This document shows positions 1 through 8,917 of a stretch of 64,000 nt of DNA, piece by piece. A model generated the notes under the pieces. The model saw only the letters and a list, made by a program, of their open reading frames with translations. It was not told where the DNA came from and did no database searches. The DNA comes from Candidatus Syntrophocurvum alkaliphilum. Its GTDB lineage: Bacteria > Bacillota > Syntrophomonadia > Syntrophomonadales > Syntrophomonadaceae. The translations under genes were made by a program, and so were the position numbers. Position 1 is the stretch's first letter, and each line of letters begins with the position of its first letter. The stretch is taken from positions 806,001 to 870,000 of the forward strand of contig NZ_CP046457.1 in NCBI RefSeq assembly GCF_009734445.1. Direction: 5' to 3'.

Positions 1-423
1 TGAAATTGCAGCTATAATAAAACCTGCAAAGGTAATTGGTATACCTATAAAATGATCTGGAATGTTTAAAGTATTAAATCTAGCCAATCTAAATGCACCA
101 CACATAACAAATAATAATGTGAATACTATACCTAAGATTTCTAATGAATGCTGATTAAAGACCTTAGCATAAATTAAAATAGCTGGAGCAACTCCAAAAG
201 ATACCAAATCACAAAGTGAATCAAGCTGTTTGCCCAAATCAGAAGTAATCTGGAATTTTCTAGCAACCTTACCATCTAATCCATCCATAAAAACTGCAAT
301 GATAATTAAAATAGCTGCGATATTATAATGTTGATTTATTATATATATAATGGCTAATGATCCTAATAAAATATTAATCAAAGTAATTGTATTAGCTAAT
401 GACTTAGTTGCGAAGCTTAGCAA
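1..423 (-). CDS. pssA: CDP-diacylglycerol--serine O-phosphatidyltransferase (partial, 3' end outside window)
   Basis: This gene makes phosphatidylserine from CDP-diacylglycerol and serine at the membrane. Only the first 141 codons are present; it runs off the left edge. The CDP-alcohol phosphotransferase signature is intact: DG, KV, AR, then G and two spaced aspartates (DGx2ARx8Gx3Dx3D) inside hydrophobic segments. I chose TTG at 423 because a GGAGGTG site lies 9 bases upstream (432-438) and the frame is open through to the edge. It overlaps the end of psd by 20 bases. The two form a phosphatidylethanolamine pair: PssA makes the substrate of Psd. Confident on family; the start is inferred. 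Confidence 0.9.
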   Translation of the reverse strand, partial: MLSFATKSLANTITLINILLGSLAIIYIINQHYNIAAILIIIAVFMDGLDGKVARKFQITSDLGKQLDSLCDLVSFGVAPAILIYAKVFNQHSLEILGIVFTLLFVMCGAFRLARFNTLNIPDHFIGIPITFAGFIIAAIS

Positions 424-1036
424 TTATGGATTCACCTCCTCGGACTTTGTCCCCTGGTTTAACAAGTATTTCAGCTTCAAGAGGCATATATATTTCAGTA
501 CAAGAGCCAAATTTTATTAAACCATACCTATCACCAATAAAGACATTATCTCCAGGCTTAACTCTACAAACTATCCTTCTAGCTATTAATCCTGTTATTT
601 GAGCAACCATAACTTTACCCCAGTTTGTTTCTAAAATAATATATGTTCTTACATTTTTATCTGAGGCATCTTTTTTATAAGCTGGTAGAAAAATACCGCC
701 AACATTATGCACTGTTAAAACTTTACCATCAATGGGGATTCTATTAATGTGAACATCAAAAACACTTAAAAATATACTTACTTTAATAACTTTTTTATTA
801 AGATATTTTTGTTCATTAATTTCCTCTATAGACATTATTTTACCATCAGCTGGTGAAACGATCATATCTTTAGTATCTGTTAAAACTCTTTCTGGATCTC
901 TGAAAAAATAAATACAAAAAAATGTTAATAACAAAGGAATAATAGCTAAATTATAAAAAAAATACAAACATATTATGGATAATAATGTAAATAATAATAT
1001 AAAGGGTAAGCCTTCTCTTGCAATATAATTTTTCAA
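404..1036 (-). CDS. psd: Phosphatidylserine decarboxylase, short form
   Basis: Converts phosphatidylserine to phosphatidylethanolamine using a pyruvoyl group made by self-cleavage. The 210-residue length fits the short archaeal/Gram-positive type rather than the roughly 320-residue E. coli enzyme. Two hydrophobic stretches lie near residues 12-42. The cleavage site near the C-terminus reads FGSC, with the serine that becomes the pyruvoyl group; related short enzymes usually carry FGSR, so the cysteine is a small departure. The start is TTG at 1036, preceded by AAGGAG. It is translationally coupled to pssA downstream by a 20-base overlap. Confidence 0.93.
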   Translation of the reverse strand: MKNYIAREGLPFILLFTLLSIICLYFFYNLAIIPLLLTFFCIYFFRDPERVLTDTKDMIVSPADGKIMSIEEINEQKYLNKKVIKVSIFLSVFDVHINRIPIDGKVLTVHNVGGIFLPAYKKDASDKNVRTYIILETNWGKVMVAQITGLIARRIVCRVKPGDNVFIGDRYGLIKFGSCTEIYMPLEAEILVKPGDKVRGGESIIAKLRN

Positions 1037-1161
1037 TTTTAAATTTACTCCTTAAACTTAAATTAAGTTCTAAAAATAAATCTTTAGTTTTATTGAGAAC
1101 AATTTTACCCTATATTTGAACTTATGTAATCAAATTTATCTTATTTTTAATTAAAAAACTG

Positions 1162-2886
1162 CTATTTCATTATCGAAAATTTAAAAGCTGTTTTTTTATA
1201 AGGATCATATTCAAATAATATAGAGGTGTCTTCATTAAATTTTTTATAAGTTATAGGGTTATATTTAAAATATTCTAACCGTACATATTTTCTTAATGTC
1301 CTAATAGATTTTCCAGAAAATGTTGCCAAAAGTTTTGGATCAATTTTTTCCTCTTTTATATAATCACTGAGTTTTTCATTGATATTAGATGGGTTATATC
1401 TAATTATTTGGTCTGGTAAATTATAAGATTTATTATTTATTAGAAAATCAAATTTTATTATGTCATTTAAAAGATCATCATGATCTATATAGTTATCTTT
1501 AATAAAGCTTTTTAGAATCGTATAATAAAAATCCCTTTTATGTCCTTTATTAAAATACTTGTAATTTTCCCAGTAATCAGCTAAGTCTTCGTAGAACTGA
1601 AAAGCATTATTATTATAAATATTATTTGTTATGTATTTTAAAGAATTTCTCATAATATGCGAATTAAAATATTTATTTAACAATTCTTCTATTCTTTTTA
1701 AATATAAAATTTGTTCATATGTAATATATTTATTAGCAAGAACTTGATAAGGTGGATTTTCTTTAAAGCGATATCCAAAAGATTTAGCTTTTATTCTTAT
1801 TTCAGAACCTTTTAAAAGCTTTAAAAATCCAAGCTGCAAGACATCTGGTTCAAGCTCATAAACCATATTGAAAGAAGAAGAAAAATATTCATATGATTCA
1901 TACGGAAGTCCAGCAATAAGATCTAAATGTAAATGAATATTGTCATTCTTTTTAAGTAATGTTATATTTTCTTTTAATTTATCCCAGTCTGTTTTTCTAT
2001 TAATTGCCTCTAAAGCTGGAGGAAATGTTGTTTGAATACCAATTTCAAAATCAAATAAATCAGAAGGTACATTTTGCAAGAAATCTATCATTTCTTTGGT
2101 TAATAGCTCAGCCTGAATTTCAAAATGAAATTTAGTATTACCGTTTCTATTTATAATATGTTCCATAATATTTTTTGCCCTTGATTCATTAAAATTGAAG
2201 GTTCGATCTACAAACTTAACTAATTTAGTCTGCTTTTCTATTAAATAATCTAAGTCACGTTTTACTCGATCTAGGGAAAAAGCACGTACTCCTTTTGTTG
2301 TAGATGAAAGACAGTAAGTACAATTAAAAGGGCATCCTCTAGATGTTTCGTAATATATTACTTTATTATCATCTGGCATAATTATATTATGAGGAGAGGG
2401 TAGTGAATCTAGATTACATACCAATTCCCTATCAGTATTAGAATAAATTTTATCAGCAATACTGTAGGTTAAACCTTTTATATGAGTAACCGATTGATTT
2501 AAATAAAGTTGATTTAATAACTCTTTAAATGTTTCTTCTCCCTCACCACGAACAATAAAATCAATAAAGTTATTATTTTCTATCATATTATGGGAATCAT
2601 AAGAAACTTCTGGTCCCCCTAAAACTATTTTTATATTTGTATCAATTTTTTTATAATCATTACATAATTCTAAAATCTGATTTATATTCCATATATAACA
2701 AGAAAAGCATAGCACATCTGGTTTTTCTAAATATAATTCATCCATTATATCTGAAATATATTCGTTTATAGAAAACTCTTTAATTTTAATTTCTAAAGGA
2801 AGATCATTACAATAAGCCTTTAGATACTGTAGCGATAATGATGAATGAATAAATTTTGCATTTAATGCTACTAGTAATACTTTCAT
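1162..2886 (-). CDS. B12-binding radical SAM protein (DUF4080-type)
   Basis: A 574-residue protein with an N-terminal Rossmann-like cobalamin-binding domain (about residues 1-140) followed by a radical SAM core. The 4Fe-4S motif CxxxCxxC uses C185, C189 and C192. The C-terminal part, with no catalytic motif I can see, resembles the DUF4080 extension of this group. Such proteins use S-adenosylmethionine and often cobalamin for methylation or rearrangement, but the substrate of this subfamily is unknown to me. It starts at ATG 2886 after an AGGTG site. It lies between psd and murB on the same strand, with no context that names a substrate. Confidence 0.85.
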   Translation of the reverse strand: MKVLLVALNAKFIHSSLSLQYLKAYCNDLPLEIKIKEFSINEYISDIMDELYLEKPDVLCFSCYIWNINQILELCNDYKKIDTNIKIVLGGPEVSYDSHNMIENNNFIDFIVRGEGEETFKELLNQLYLNQSVTHIKGLTYSIADKIYSNTDRELVCNLDSLPSPHNIIMPDDNKVIYYETSRGCPFNCTYCLSSTTKGVRAFSLDRVKRDLDYLIEKQTKLVKFVDRTFNFNESRAKNIMEHIINRNGNTKFHFEIQAELLTKEMIDFLQNVPSDLFDFEIGIQTTFPPALEAINRKTDWDKLKENITLLKKNDNIHLHLDLIAGLPYESYEYFSSSFNMVYELEPDVLQLGFLKLLKGSEIRIKAKSFGYRFKENPPYQVLANKYITYEQILYLKRIEELLNKYFNSHIMRNSLKYITNNIYNNNAFQFYEDLADYWENYKYFNKGHKRDFYYTILKSFIKDNYIDHDDLLNDIIKFDFLINNKSYNLPDQIIRYNPSNINEKLSDYIKEEKIDPKLLATFSGKSIRTLRKYVRLEYFKYNPITYKKFNEDTSILFEYDPYKKTAFKFSIMK

Positions 2887-2927
2887 CTTTTAAAACACCT
2901 TTATATGAAAATTATTTTATAAATGTA

Positions 2928-2949
2928 AAGACCGCTTAGCGGTCTTTTA
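2928..2949 (-). terminator. Stem-loop directly after murB
   Basis: An inverted repeat AAGACCGCT/AGCGGTCTT begins at the murB stop codon and is followed on the minus strand by a short T-rich stretch. It is probably the murB terminator. The T-run is weak, so read-through into the radical SAM gene is possible. Confidence 0.6.
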
Positions 2950-3846
2950 TTTCTCTCCAACTATTTTTATTTCTGGTTGAAGTGAAACATTATATTCTGT
3001 CACTGCACGTTTTTTTATATGCTCTATTAAAGCTAAAACATCATTTGCAGTTGCATTACCTGAATTAATAATAAAACCAGCATGTTTTTCTGATACCTGT
3101 GCTCCCCCTATTGTAAAGCCCTTTAATCCCATTTTTTCAACCATAGGACCAACATATAATCCTTCTGGTCGTTTAAACACACTACCTGCACTAGGCCACT
3201 CTATAGGTTGTTTTTCCCGTCTTTGTTTGGAAAAAGTTCTCATTTTGGTTAAAATCTCTTCTTTATTACCAGGGTTTAATTTTATTTGGGCTTTTACAAT
3301 AATGTCTGTACTATTTTGAAAGACGCTTTTTCGGTATCCTAGTCCCATTTGTTTATTTGTAAATTTTTTCGTATTGCCATTCAAATCAATAGTTTCTACT
3401 TCTACTAAAATGTTTTTCATTTCTGAATCATAGGCTCCAGCATTCATGACAACTGCTCCACCTAAACTTCCTGGAATACCTTCAGCAAATTCCAATCCAC
3501 TTAAGCTATTAGCAGCAACCTTTTTAGATAATTCTGTTAATCTAATTCCAGCTTCTGCTATTATTTGAGTCTCGTTAATATCTATTTTTTTTAAGTTATT
3601 TCCTATTTTTAAAACTATACCGCGTATCCCTTTATCAGTTACTAGTAAGTTGCTACCAAACCCAAATATAAATAAAGGTATTTTATTTTCATTACTATAT
3701 TTTATAATTGTTTTAATTTCATCAACATTCTCTGGAAGCACCATTACATCAGCCGGTCCTCCAATTTTAAATGTAGTATGCTTTTTCATTGGTTCGTTTT
3801 CTTTTATTCTTTCTTGGGGTATTAAATTTTTTAATTTACTATACAT
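2947..3846 (-). CDS. murB: UDP-N-acetylenolpyruvoylglucosamine reductase
   Basis: Catalyses the NADPH- and FAD-dependent reduction of UDP-N-acetylglucosamine enolpyruvate to UDP-N-acetylmuramate, a cytoplasmic step of peptidoglycan synthesis. At 299 residues it matches the short (type II, Gram-positive) MurB. The FAD-binding domain carries GFGSNLLV and the GIPGSLGG motif. The C-terminal domain has the SAGSVFKRP segment, whose serine is the usual proton donor, and a late glutamate (QPEIKIVG). It starts at ATG 3846 with AAGGAGAG upstream. It stands alone rather than with other mur genes and ends in a hairpin. Confidence 0.97.
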   Translation of the reverse strand: MYSKLKNLIPQERIKENEPMKKHTTFKIGGPADVMVLPENVDEIKTIIKYSNENKIPLFIFGFGSNLLVTDKGIRGIVLKIGNNLKKIDINETQIIAEAGIRLTELSKKVAANSLSGLEFAEGIPGSLGGAVVMNAGAYDSEMKNILVEVETIDLNGNTKKFTNKQMGLGYRKSVFQNSTDIIVKAQIKLNPGNKEEILTKMRTFSKQRREKQPIEWPSAGSVFKRPEGLYVGPMVEKMGLKGFTIGGAQVSEKHAGFIINSGNATANDVLALIEHIKKRAVTEYNVSLQPEIKIVGEK

Positions 3847-3910
3847 AATACACTATACTCTCCTTAAATTATCTCTTGCGGTATTTTATTATTTAAAATA
3901 AATAATTATG

Positions 3911-5167
3911 CTATACATGTTTAACCGCTATCTGAGGGGCTTCTGGTATTAAGTATATTTTGCTGTTTATACCATGCTTTTGTAATGCTAGACTTAGTGC
4001 TTCATTTACACTGTTAGCACTTATAAAGTTTAGTTTTTTTGTAACGTTATCTTCGAGATTGCTTATTATATAAACATTTGCCTTTTCTAATATTCTGCTA
4101 ATAGCAAATGCTTTGTGTCCACCTAATTCAAAGTTAGTAAAAAATCTCTTCTTAATATCTTCAGTAGAGATAGCATTTTCTATCCAATTAGCAAAAGTAG
4201 TTTCACCTAATCCTTCCCTACACTCAGCTACTAATATGATACTTCCACCATTTTTCACTGCTAATACAGCAGAATCTAAAGCTTTTTGAGCCTGATACAT
4301 GTTAATATCCTTAGGATATCCGCCACATCCTGCAATAACTATATCAGCAGGTTCAGATATTTCAACTACATTTCTATGTTCACAAAACTTAACTGCATTA
4401 ATCCAGGCTTCATATAAGTCACCGCTTGTGCAATGAATTATATTATTATTTTGTGCTGTGACTATGTTTAAAATGTAATCTACACCAACTTTGCGAGCAG
4501 CTTCAATCATAATATCATTTACTGGATTATCGTTATAATTACCAAGACAAGCTCTTTTATCTGACATCATTTTATGATTCTCTTTTATTAAATCTCTTCC
4601 TGCTACACCTGGCAAAATCGATTTTCTTCCTCCTGAGAATCCAGCAAAGTAATGTAAAGTGACTATACCTGTTGTTATTAATATGTCTGCCTCTGCTACA
4701 TGCCTATTTATCACCAGCTTCATTCCATTAGAAAGATAGCCTAAATCTTTTAAGTACTTATCAGGATTGTGATTAATAATATTATAATTAGTGCAAATTT
4801 CTTCACCAAAAACATTAATATTATCTTCTTTTGTATGTGGTCTATGAATACCTGTTGCTATTATTAGTTTTATATTGTTTTTACTTATTCCTGCATTTTC
4901 AATTTTTTTCAGCATAGGAGGAAGGAGTTTTTTATATGGGGTTGGTCTAGTTATATCATTTACAACTATTACAACATTTTCAGCTTTCTTTTTATTTATT
5001 ATTTGTTGTAGTGAATCAGAATTTATTGGGTTATTAAGTGCTGATTCAATTAAATCATTTTCATCAATAACGTTTTTGAAATCGTTTGCTTTTAGTTCAC
5101 CTAAAAAATTTATTTTATTTATTTCAAAACTTTTATATGTTTCTCCATAAGCAAAAGAATATTTCAC
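3911..5167 (-). CDS. larA: LarA-type nickel-pincer racemase (probable lactate racemase)
   Basis: Probable lactate racemase, or a relative acting on another 2-hydroxy acid, using the nickel pincer nucleotide cofactor. Length (418) and residues match the family: H108 in GIHRPH, H172, K182 in FSGGRKS (the lysine that carries the cofactor) and H198. It starts at GTG 5167. It is divergent from a glycolate/D-lactate oxidase pair at 5.3-8.0 kb. One reading is that it supplies the D-isomer to that dehydrogenase. The cofactor genes larB, larC and larE are not in this window, so they must lie elsewhere or be missing. LarA homologues are now known to racemise several hydroxy acids, so the substrate is not certain. 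Confidence 0.85.
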   Translation of the reverse strand: MKYSFAYGETYKSFEINKINFLGELKANDFKNVIDENDLIESALNNPINSDSLQQIINKKKAENVVIVVNDITRPTPYKKLLPPMLKKIENAGISKNNIKLIIATGIHRPHTKEDNINVFGEEICTNYNIINHNPDKYLKDLGYLSNGMKLVINRHVAEADILITTGIVTLHYFAGFSGGRKSILPGVAGRDLIKENHKMMSDKRACLGNYNDNPVNDIMIEAARKVGVDYILNIVTAQNNNIIHCTSGDLYEAWINAVKFCEHRNVVEISEPADIVIAGCGGYPKDINMYQAQKALDSAVLAVKNGGSIILVAECREGLGETTFANWIENAISTEDIKKRFFTNFELGGHKAFAISRILEKANVYIISNLEDNVTKKLNFISANSVNEALSLALQKHGINSKIYLIPEAPQIAVKHV

Positions 5168-5239
5168 AAAATAACCTGCCTTGTTAATTTTTCTTTCTAT
5201 TGTTTAGGATTATACATTATAATTAATATTTTAATAAAC

Positions 5240-5265
5240 TTTGTTGATTTTCTTTATGATATAAT
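5240..5265 (+). promoter_or_regulatory. Likely promoter of the glcD-like operon
   Basis: A clear TATAAT box at 5260-5265 lies 46 bases before the chosen start codon of the FAD oxidase. The -35 region (around AACTTT, 17 bases upstream) is poor, which suggests activator help or a weak promoter. It lies in the divergent gap with larA. Confidence 0.45.
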
Positions 5266-5310
5266 AAAGTTCGGATTTAGCTATTTTTTGTTACTATGGG
5301 GAGTGAAATT

Positions 5311-6711
5311 ATGGAAAAAACAAATTTAAAAAGTGATCTTATCTCCATATCGGGGAAAGAAAATGTATTAACTGATGACTTAGATTTAATGTACTATTCC
5401 TATGATAGTTCATTTCTTACTAAAATAGAAATAAAAAACCCTGATGCTGTAGTTTTGCCTAAATCAACAGAAGAAGTACAACAAATTATGAAATATGCAT
5501 TTGAAAATAATATACCTGTTGTCCCACGAGGAGCTGGTACAGGTGAAACAGGTGGGTGTGTTGCTTTAAATGGTGGTATAATAATTGATTTATCAACTTG
5601 GGACGATATTGTTGAAATAGATAATAAGAATATGCAGGTAATTTTAAGACCTGGTGTGATACATGCTGAATTAAATAAAGAATTAGCCAAATATAATTTA
5701 TTCTTTCCACCTGATCCCGGAAGTAGTCAAATGTGTACAGTTGGAGGAATGGTTGCTAACAACGCTAGTGGATTAAGAGCGGTAAAATACGGTTGTACTG
5801 AACAATATATATTAGGTTTAGAAGTTGTGCTACCAAATGGAGAAATTATAACAACTGGTGGCATGAAATCAAAAGCAATTAAAAATGTATCAGGACTTAA
5901 TATGACTAAACTAATGGTAGGTTCTGAAGGTGTTTTAGGTATTGTTACTAAGATTAGACTTAGGTGTTGGCCTAAACCAAAAGCACGAGGTATAGCAATG
6001 GCTGTTTATGATAAGTTAGATGATGCACCAGCTTCAGTACTCGAAGTTTACCAAGCGGGGATTCTACCATCAGGAATAGAAATACTAGATAGCTCAGCGA
6101 TTGAAGCTGTTAACCAGTTCAAACCAGAAATTAATCTTCCTGATGCAGAAGCTATTCTCCTATTTGAAGTTGATGGTAATCCTCCTGGAGTTGAATATGA
6201 AGGAAATACTATTAAAGAAGTTACACAACAAAGAGCAAGATATGTTGAATGGGCAACTGATACTAAACGAATGGCTGAGCTTTGGGAAGGTAGAAGTGTA
6301 ACTGCTGCTGCAGCTGCTAGAGTTAGACCCGATGGTAGTCGTATTTTTGCTGGTGAGGATGTTAGTGTTCCTTTATCTAAAGTAGCTGACACATTAAGAG
6401 CTATTAGAGATTTAGGTGAAAAATATAATATAAAGGTTGTTAATTATGGACATATAGGTGATGGTAATGTTCATACTGCCCCAGTGATTAATCCTGAAAA
6501 TCCTGATGAAGTTGAAAGAGTTAAAAAACTAGTACATGAAATACATTTGTTAGCTATTGAACTAGAGGGCTCTACTACGGGTGAGCATGGTGTTGGTGCT
6601 GTACGACGAGAGTATGCAGAATTAGAGCATGGTAATGCCGTTAATTATATGCGAAAAATTAAGGAAGCCTTTGATTCTAAAGGAATAATGAATCCTGAAA
6701 AACTGTTTTAG
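5311..6711 (+). CDS. FAD-linked 2-hydroxyacid (glycolate/D-lactate) dehydrogenase, GlcD-like
   Basis: A 466-residue flavoprotein of the VAO/PCMH fold. FAD-binding signatures are PRGAGTGETGGCV, then a PDPGSSQMCTVGGM segment and NNASGLRAVKYG; the C-terminal FAD-oxidase domain carries NYGHIGDGNVHTAP and the terminal TGEHGVG motif. It oxidises glycolate or D-lactate, passing electrons to the Fe-S partner next door. An ATG at 5296 is in frame, but GGGGAG at 5298-5303 lies 7 bases before ATG 5311, so I use 5311. It forms a two-gene operon with the GlcF-like gene 22 bases downstream. Divergent larA supports a lactate role, possibly electron-confurcating. Exact substrate is inferred. Confidence 0.92.
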   Translation: MEKTNLKSDLISISGKENVLTDDLDLMYYSYDSSFLTKIEIKNPDAVVLPKSTEEVQQIMKYAFENNIPVVPRGAGTGETGGCVALNGGIIIDLSTWDDIVEIDNKNMQVILRPGVIHAELNKELAKYNLFFPPDPGSSQMCTVGGMVANNASGLRAVKYGCTEQYILGLEVVLPNGEIITTGGMKSKAIKNVSGLNMTKLMVGSEGVLGIVTKIRLRCWPKPKARGIAMAVYDKLDDAPASVLEVYQAGILPSGIEILDSSAIEAVNQFKPEINLPDAEAILLFEVDGNPPGVEYEGNTIKEVTQQRARYVEWATDTKRMAELWEGRSVTAAAAARVRPDGSRIFAGEDVSVPLSKVADTLRAIRDLGEKYNIKVVNYGHIGDGNVHTAPVINPENPDEVERVKKLVHEIHLLAIELEGSTTGEHGVGAVRREYAELEHGNAVNYMRKIKEAFDSKGIMNPEKLF

Positions 6712-6733
6712 GCTTTAGGAAGGAAGGTTAACC

Positions 6734-8026
6734 ATGGATTTTAGAAAACTACCTCCCGTTAGGGATCAAATAATGAAATGTGTTCGCTGTGGCAAATGTA
6801 GAAGTGTCTGTCCTGTTTTTACTGAAATTCGCAATGAAACAGTTTCACCACGAGGACATGTGTTTATGGTTCAGATGTTACGTGATAACAATGTAGACCC
6901 TAATTCTAAGGTGTACGAAAAAATTGGAAGTTGTCTTATGTGTGAAACCTGTTCAGTTAATTGTCCTTCAGGAATAGATGTACATGAACTTAATGCTGCT
7001 GCAAGAACTTATATATATCAAAACAATCCAACAATGAGTAAAGAACTAATATTTGATACTTTATGGACTAATCCATCTTTACTAAAAACCTCTACATTTT
7101 TTATGTGGGGAGCACAAAAAACAGGGATTCAAAAATTAGCACGTAGCCTAAAATTAACTAAGGTATTACCGGGTGATTTATCTAAAGCAGAAGAAATACT
7201 TTCTGATGTTCCCTTATTTTCTGCTAAAAGTGAATTGTCAGCAGTTAATAAGCCTAAAGGCCAAAAACGTTTTACAGTTGGATATTTTTTAGGTTGTGCT
7301 ACGGATTTATTAAATCCTAATGTTGCAAAGGCAACTGTAGAAGTTTTGACTCAAAATGGTTGTGAAGTAATTATTCCTAACAATATTAAATGTTGTGGTT
7401 TGCCTCAAATAGCAAATGGTAAACTAGATACAGCCAGAAAACTTTCTGCTCATAATATAAAAATATTTAATTCTTATGATTTTGATTATATTATTACTGA
7501 TTGTGCCTCTTGTTCATCTGCACTTTCAAAAAAACATTTTGAATTTTTATTGGGTGGATTGAAAATTGAAGATGAAGCTTTTAAGTTTGCTGAAAAAGTT
7601 ATTGATTTAACTAAATTTTTAATAGATATTCTTGATATAAAGCCACCTGAAAACGGTAATACTCCAAAATATAAAGTTACGTATCATGACCCATGTCATT
7701 TAGCTAATGCCCAAGGAATTAAAAATCAACCTAGAGAACTATTAAAACGCACTCCTGGAGTTGAGTTTGTAGAAATGGGTATTGCTAATCGATGCTGTGG
7801 AGGTTCGGGAACTTATGCTCTAACTCATTACGATTTGTCAATGAAAATTTTAGATAAGAAAATGGATAGTGCTATGGAAACAGGAGCTGATAAAATAGCA
7901 ACATGTTGTCCAAGCTGTACTATGCAATTAAAATATGGCATAAAAAGACATAAATGGAAAGCTGACATAGTTCATCCGGTTGAACTATTAAATAATTCAT
8001 ATCAAAAAGCTGTTAGCAATTTATAA
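6734..8026 (+). CDS. GlcF-like Fe-S/CCG-domain electron-transfer subunit
   Basis: The 430-residue partner of the preceding flavoprotein. Two N-terminal 4Fe-4S motifs are visible (CVRCGKCRSVCP and CLMCETCSVNCP), followed by two CCG domains (CCGLPQ with CASC, and CCGGSG with CCPSC), the layout of glycolate oxidase GlcF and of heterodisulfide-reductase-like subunits. There is no transmembrane helix, so it should be peripheral or soluble. It would carry electrons from the FAD subunit to quinone or another acceptor. It starts at ATG 6734 after AGGAAGG and ends before a strong terminator. Confidence 0.93.
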   Translation: MDFRKLPPVRDQIMKCVRCGKCRSVCPVFTEIRNETVSPRGHVFMVQMLRDNNVDPNSKVYEKIGSCLMCETCSVNCPSGIDVHELNAAARTYIYQNNPTMSKELIFDTLWTNPSLLKTSTFFMWGAQKTGIQKLARSLKLTKVLPGDLSKAEEILSDVPLFSAKSELSAVNKPKGQKRFTVGYFLGCATDLLNPNVAKATVEVLTQNGCEVIIPNNIKCCGLPQIANGKLDTARKLSAHNIKIFNSYDFDYIITDCASCSSALSKKHFEFLLGGLKIEDEAFKFAEKVIDLTKFLIDILDIKPPENGNTPKYKVTYHDPCHLANAQGIKNQPRELLKRTPGVEFVEMGIANRCCGGSGTYALTHYDLSMKILDKKMDSAMETGADKIATCCPSCTMQLKYGIKRHKWKADIVHPVELLNNSYQKAVSNL

Positions 8027-8039
8027 AATTAAAGTTTTC

Positions 8040-8070
8040 AAGCCGGAACATTGTTTCCGGTTTTTTTTTA
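8040..8070 (+). terminator. Intrinsic terminator of the glcD/glcF-like operon
   Basis: A CCGGAA...TTTCCGG stem followed by nine T residues, 15 bases after the stop codon. A textbook Rho-independent terminator. Confidence 0.9.
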
Positions 8071-8113
8071 TAGAAAATTATTTCATTTCTAACATCAAGT
8101 AGGTGAGATTTTT

Positions 8114-8836
8114 ATGAGTAAAAAAAAGACTAAACTTATTTTTAGAAAAGTTCGTAATGCTAATTTAAATTATAAATTAATAGAAAATGGTGATAAAATA
8201 GGCGTTGGTGTTTCTGGTGGTAAAGATAGTTTAGTTTTGCTTTTCTTTGTCCATATGTTAAAAATATATACTCCATTAGAATTTGATGTCATCCCCATAT
8301 ATATTGACTTAGGATGGGAGATGGATATAAGTAATTTAAGAGATTACTGTAGTTCTTTAAATCTTAATCTTATAGAGGAAAAGACTAATATTAAAAATAT
8401 TGTTTTTGATATTAAACAGGAAAGTAATCCGTGTTCTCTATGCTCAAATCTAAGGCGCGGTGCAATTAATAGAACTGCCAAAAGTCTAAATTGCAACAAG
8501 CTAGCCCTTGGACATCATCTTGATGATGCTGTGCATACTATGTTTATGTCAATGATATTTGCAAGTCAATATAGTGTTTTTAAACCTAAAACCTATTTGG
8601 ATAGAATAGATATTACTGTTATTCGACCATTAATTTACGTTTCAGAAAATGATATAAAATCTTATATAAAAACACTTGATGTTTTACCAATAAAAAATCC
8701 CTGCCCTGTTGATGGTTATACTAAACGCCAAGAAGTCAAACAACTAGTTAATGAAATAGAAAGTAAATTTCCAGGTGCTAAACAAAATATAATTAATAGT
8801 ATTGAAAATGTTGCAGCAGATAGCTTTTGGAAATAA
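8114..8836 (+). CDS. ttcA: TtcA-like tRNA thiolation ATPase
   Basis: A 240-residue PP-loop ATPase. The loop SGGKDS is at residues 34-39, and a CSLC pair (C107, C110) followed by RRG matches the Fe-S-binding part of TtcA, which thiolates cytidine 32 of tRNA. A further cysteine lies in NPCPVDG. Bacterial TtcA is usually longer (about 300 residues in E. coli), so this belongs to the shorter anaerobe type, and the exact tRNA position modified is not certain. It starts at ATG 8114 after AGGTGAG. It is a single gene between the glcF terminator and lexA. Confidence 0.82.
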   Translation: MSKKKTKLIFRKVRNANLNYKLIENGDKIGVGVSGGKDSLVLLFFVHMLKIYTPLEFDVIPIYIDLGWEMDISNLRDYCSSLNLNLIEEKTNIKNIVFDIKQESNPCSLCSNLRRGAINRTAKSLNCNKLALGHHLDDAVHTMFMSMIFASQYSVFKPKTYLDRIDITVIRPLIYVSENDIKSYIKTLDVLPIKNPCPVDGYTKRQEVKQLVNEIESKFPGAKQNIINSIENVAADSFWK

Positions 8837-8851
8837 TTAAATAATTTGAAC

Positions 8852-8886
8852 AGAACATTTGTTTCTAGTTAATAATATGGTATAAT
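8852..8886 (+). promoter_or_regulatory. lexA promoter with overlapping SOS box
   Basis: GAACATTTGTTTC (8853-8865) fits the Gram-positive LexA box GAAC-N4-GTTY. It covers a likely -35 (TTGTTT, 8859-8864), and a perfect TATAAT follows 16 bases later at 8881-8886. LexA binding here would block its own promoter, the usual autoregulation. Confidence 0.8.
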
Positions 8887-8917
8887 TTAGCCAGAAAAAT
8901 ACAGGGTGGTGAATACC

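Noticed and set aside
6048-6392. Antisense frame within the FAD oxidase gene
   Set aside because: It lies wholly within a clear gene on the other strand, without a ribosome site or recognisable domain; the same applies to the other long antisense frames.
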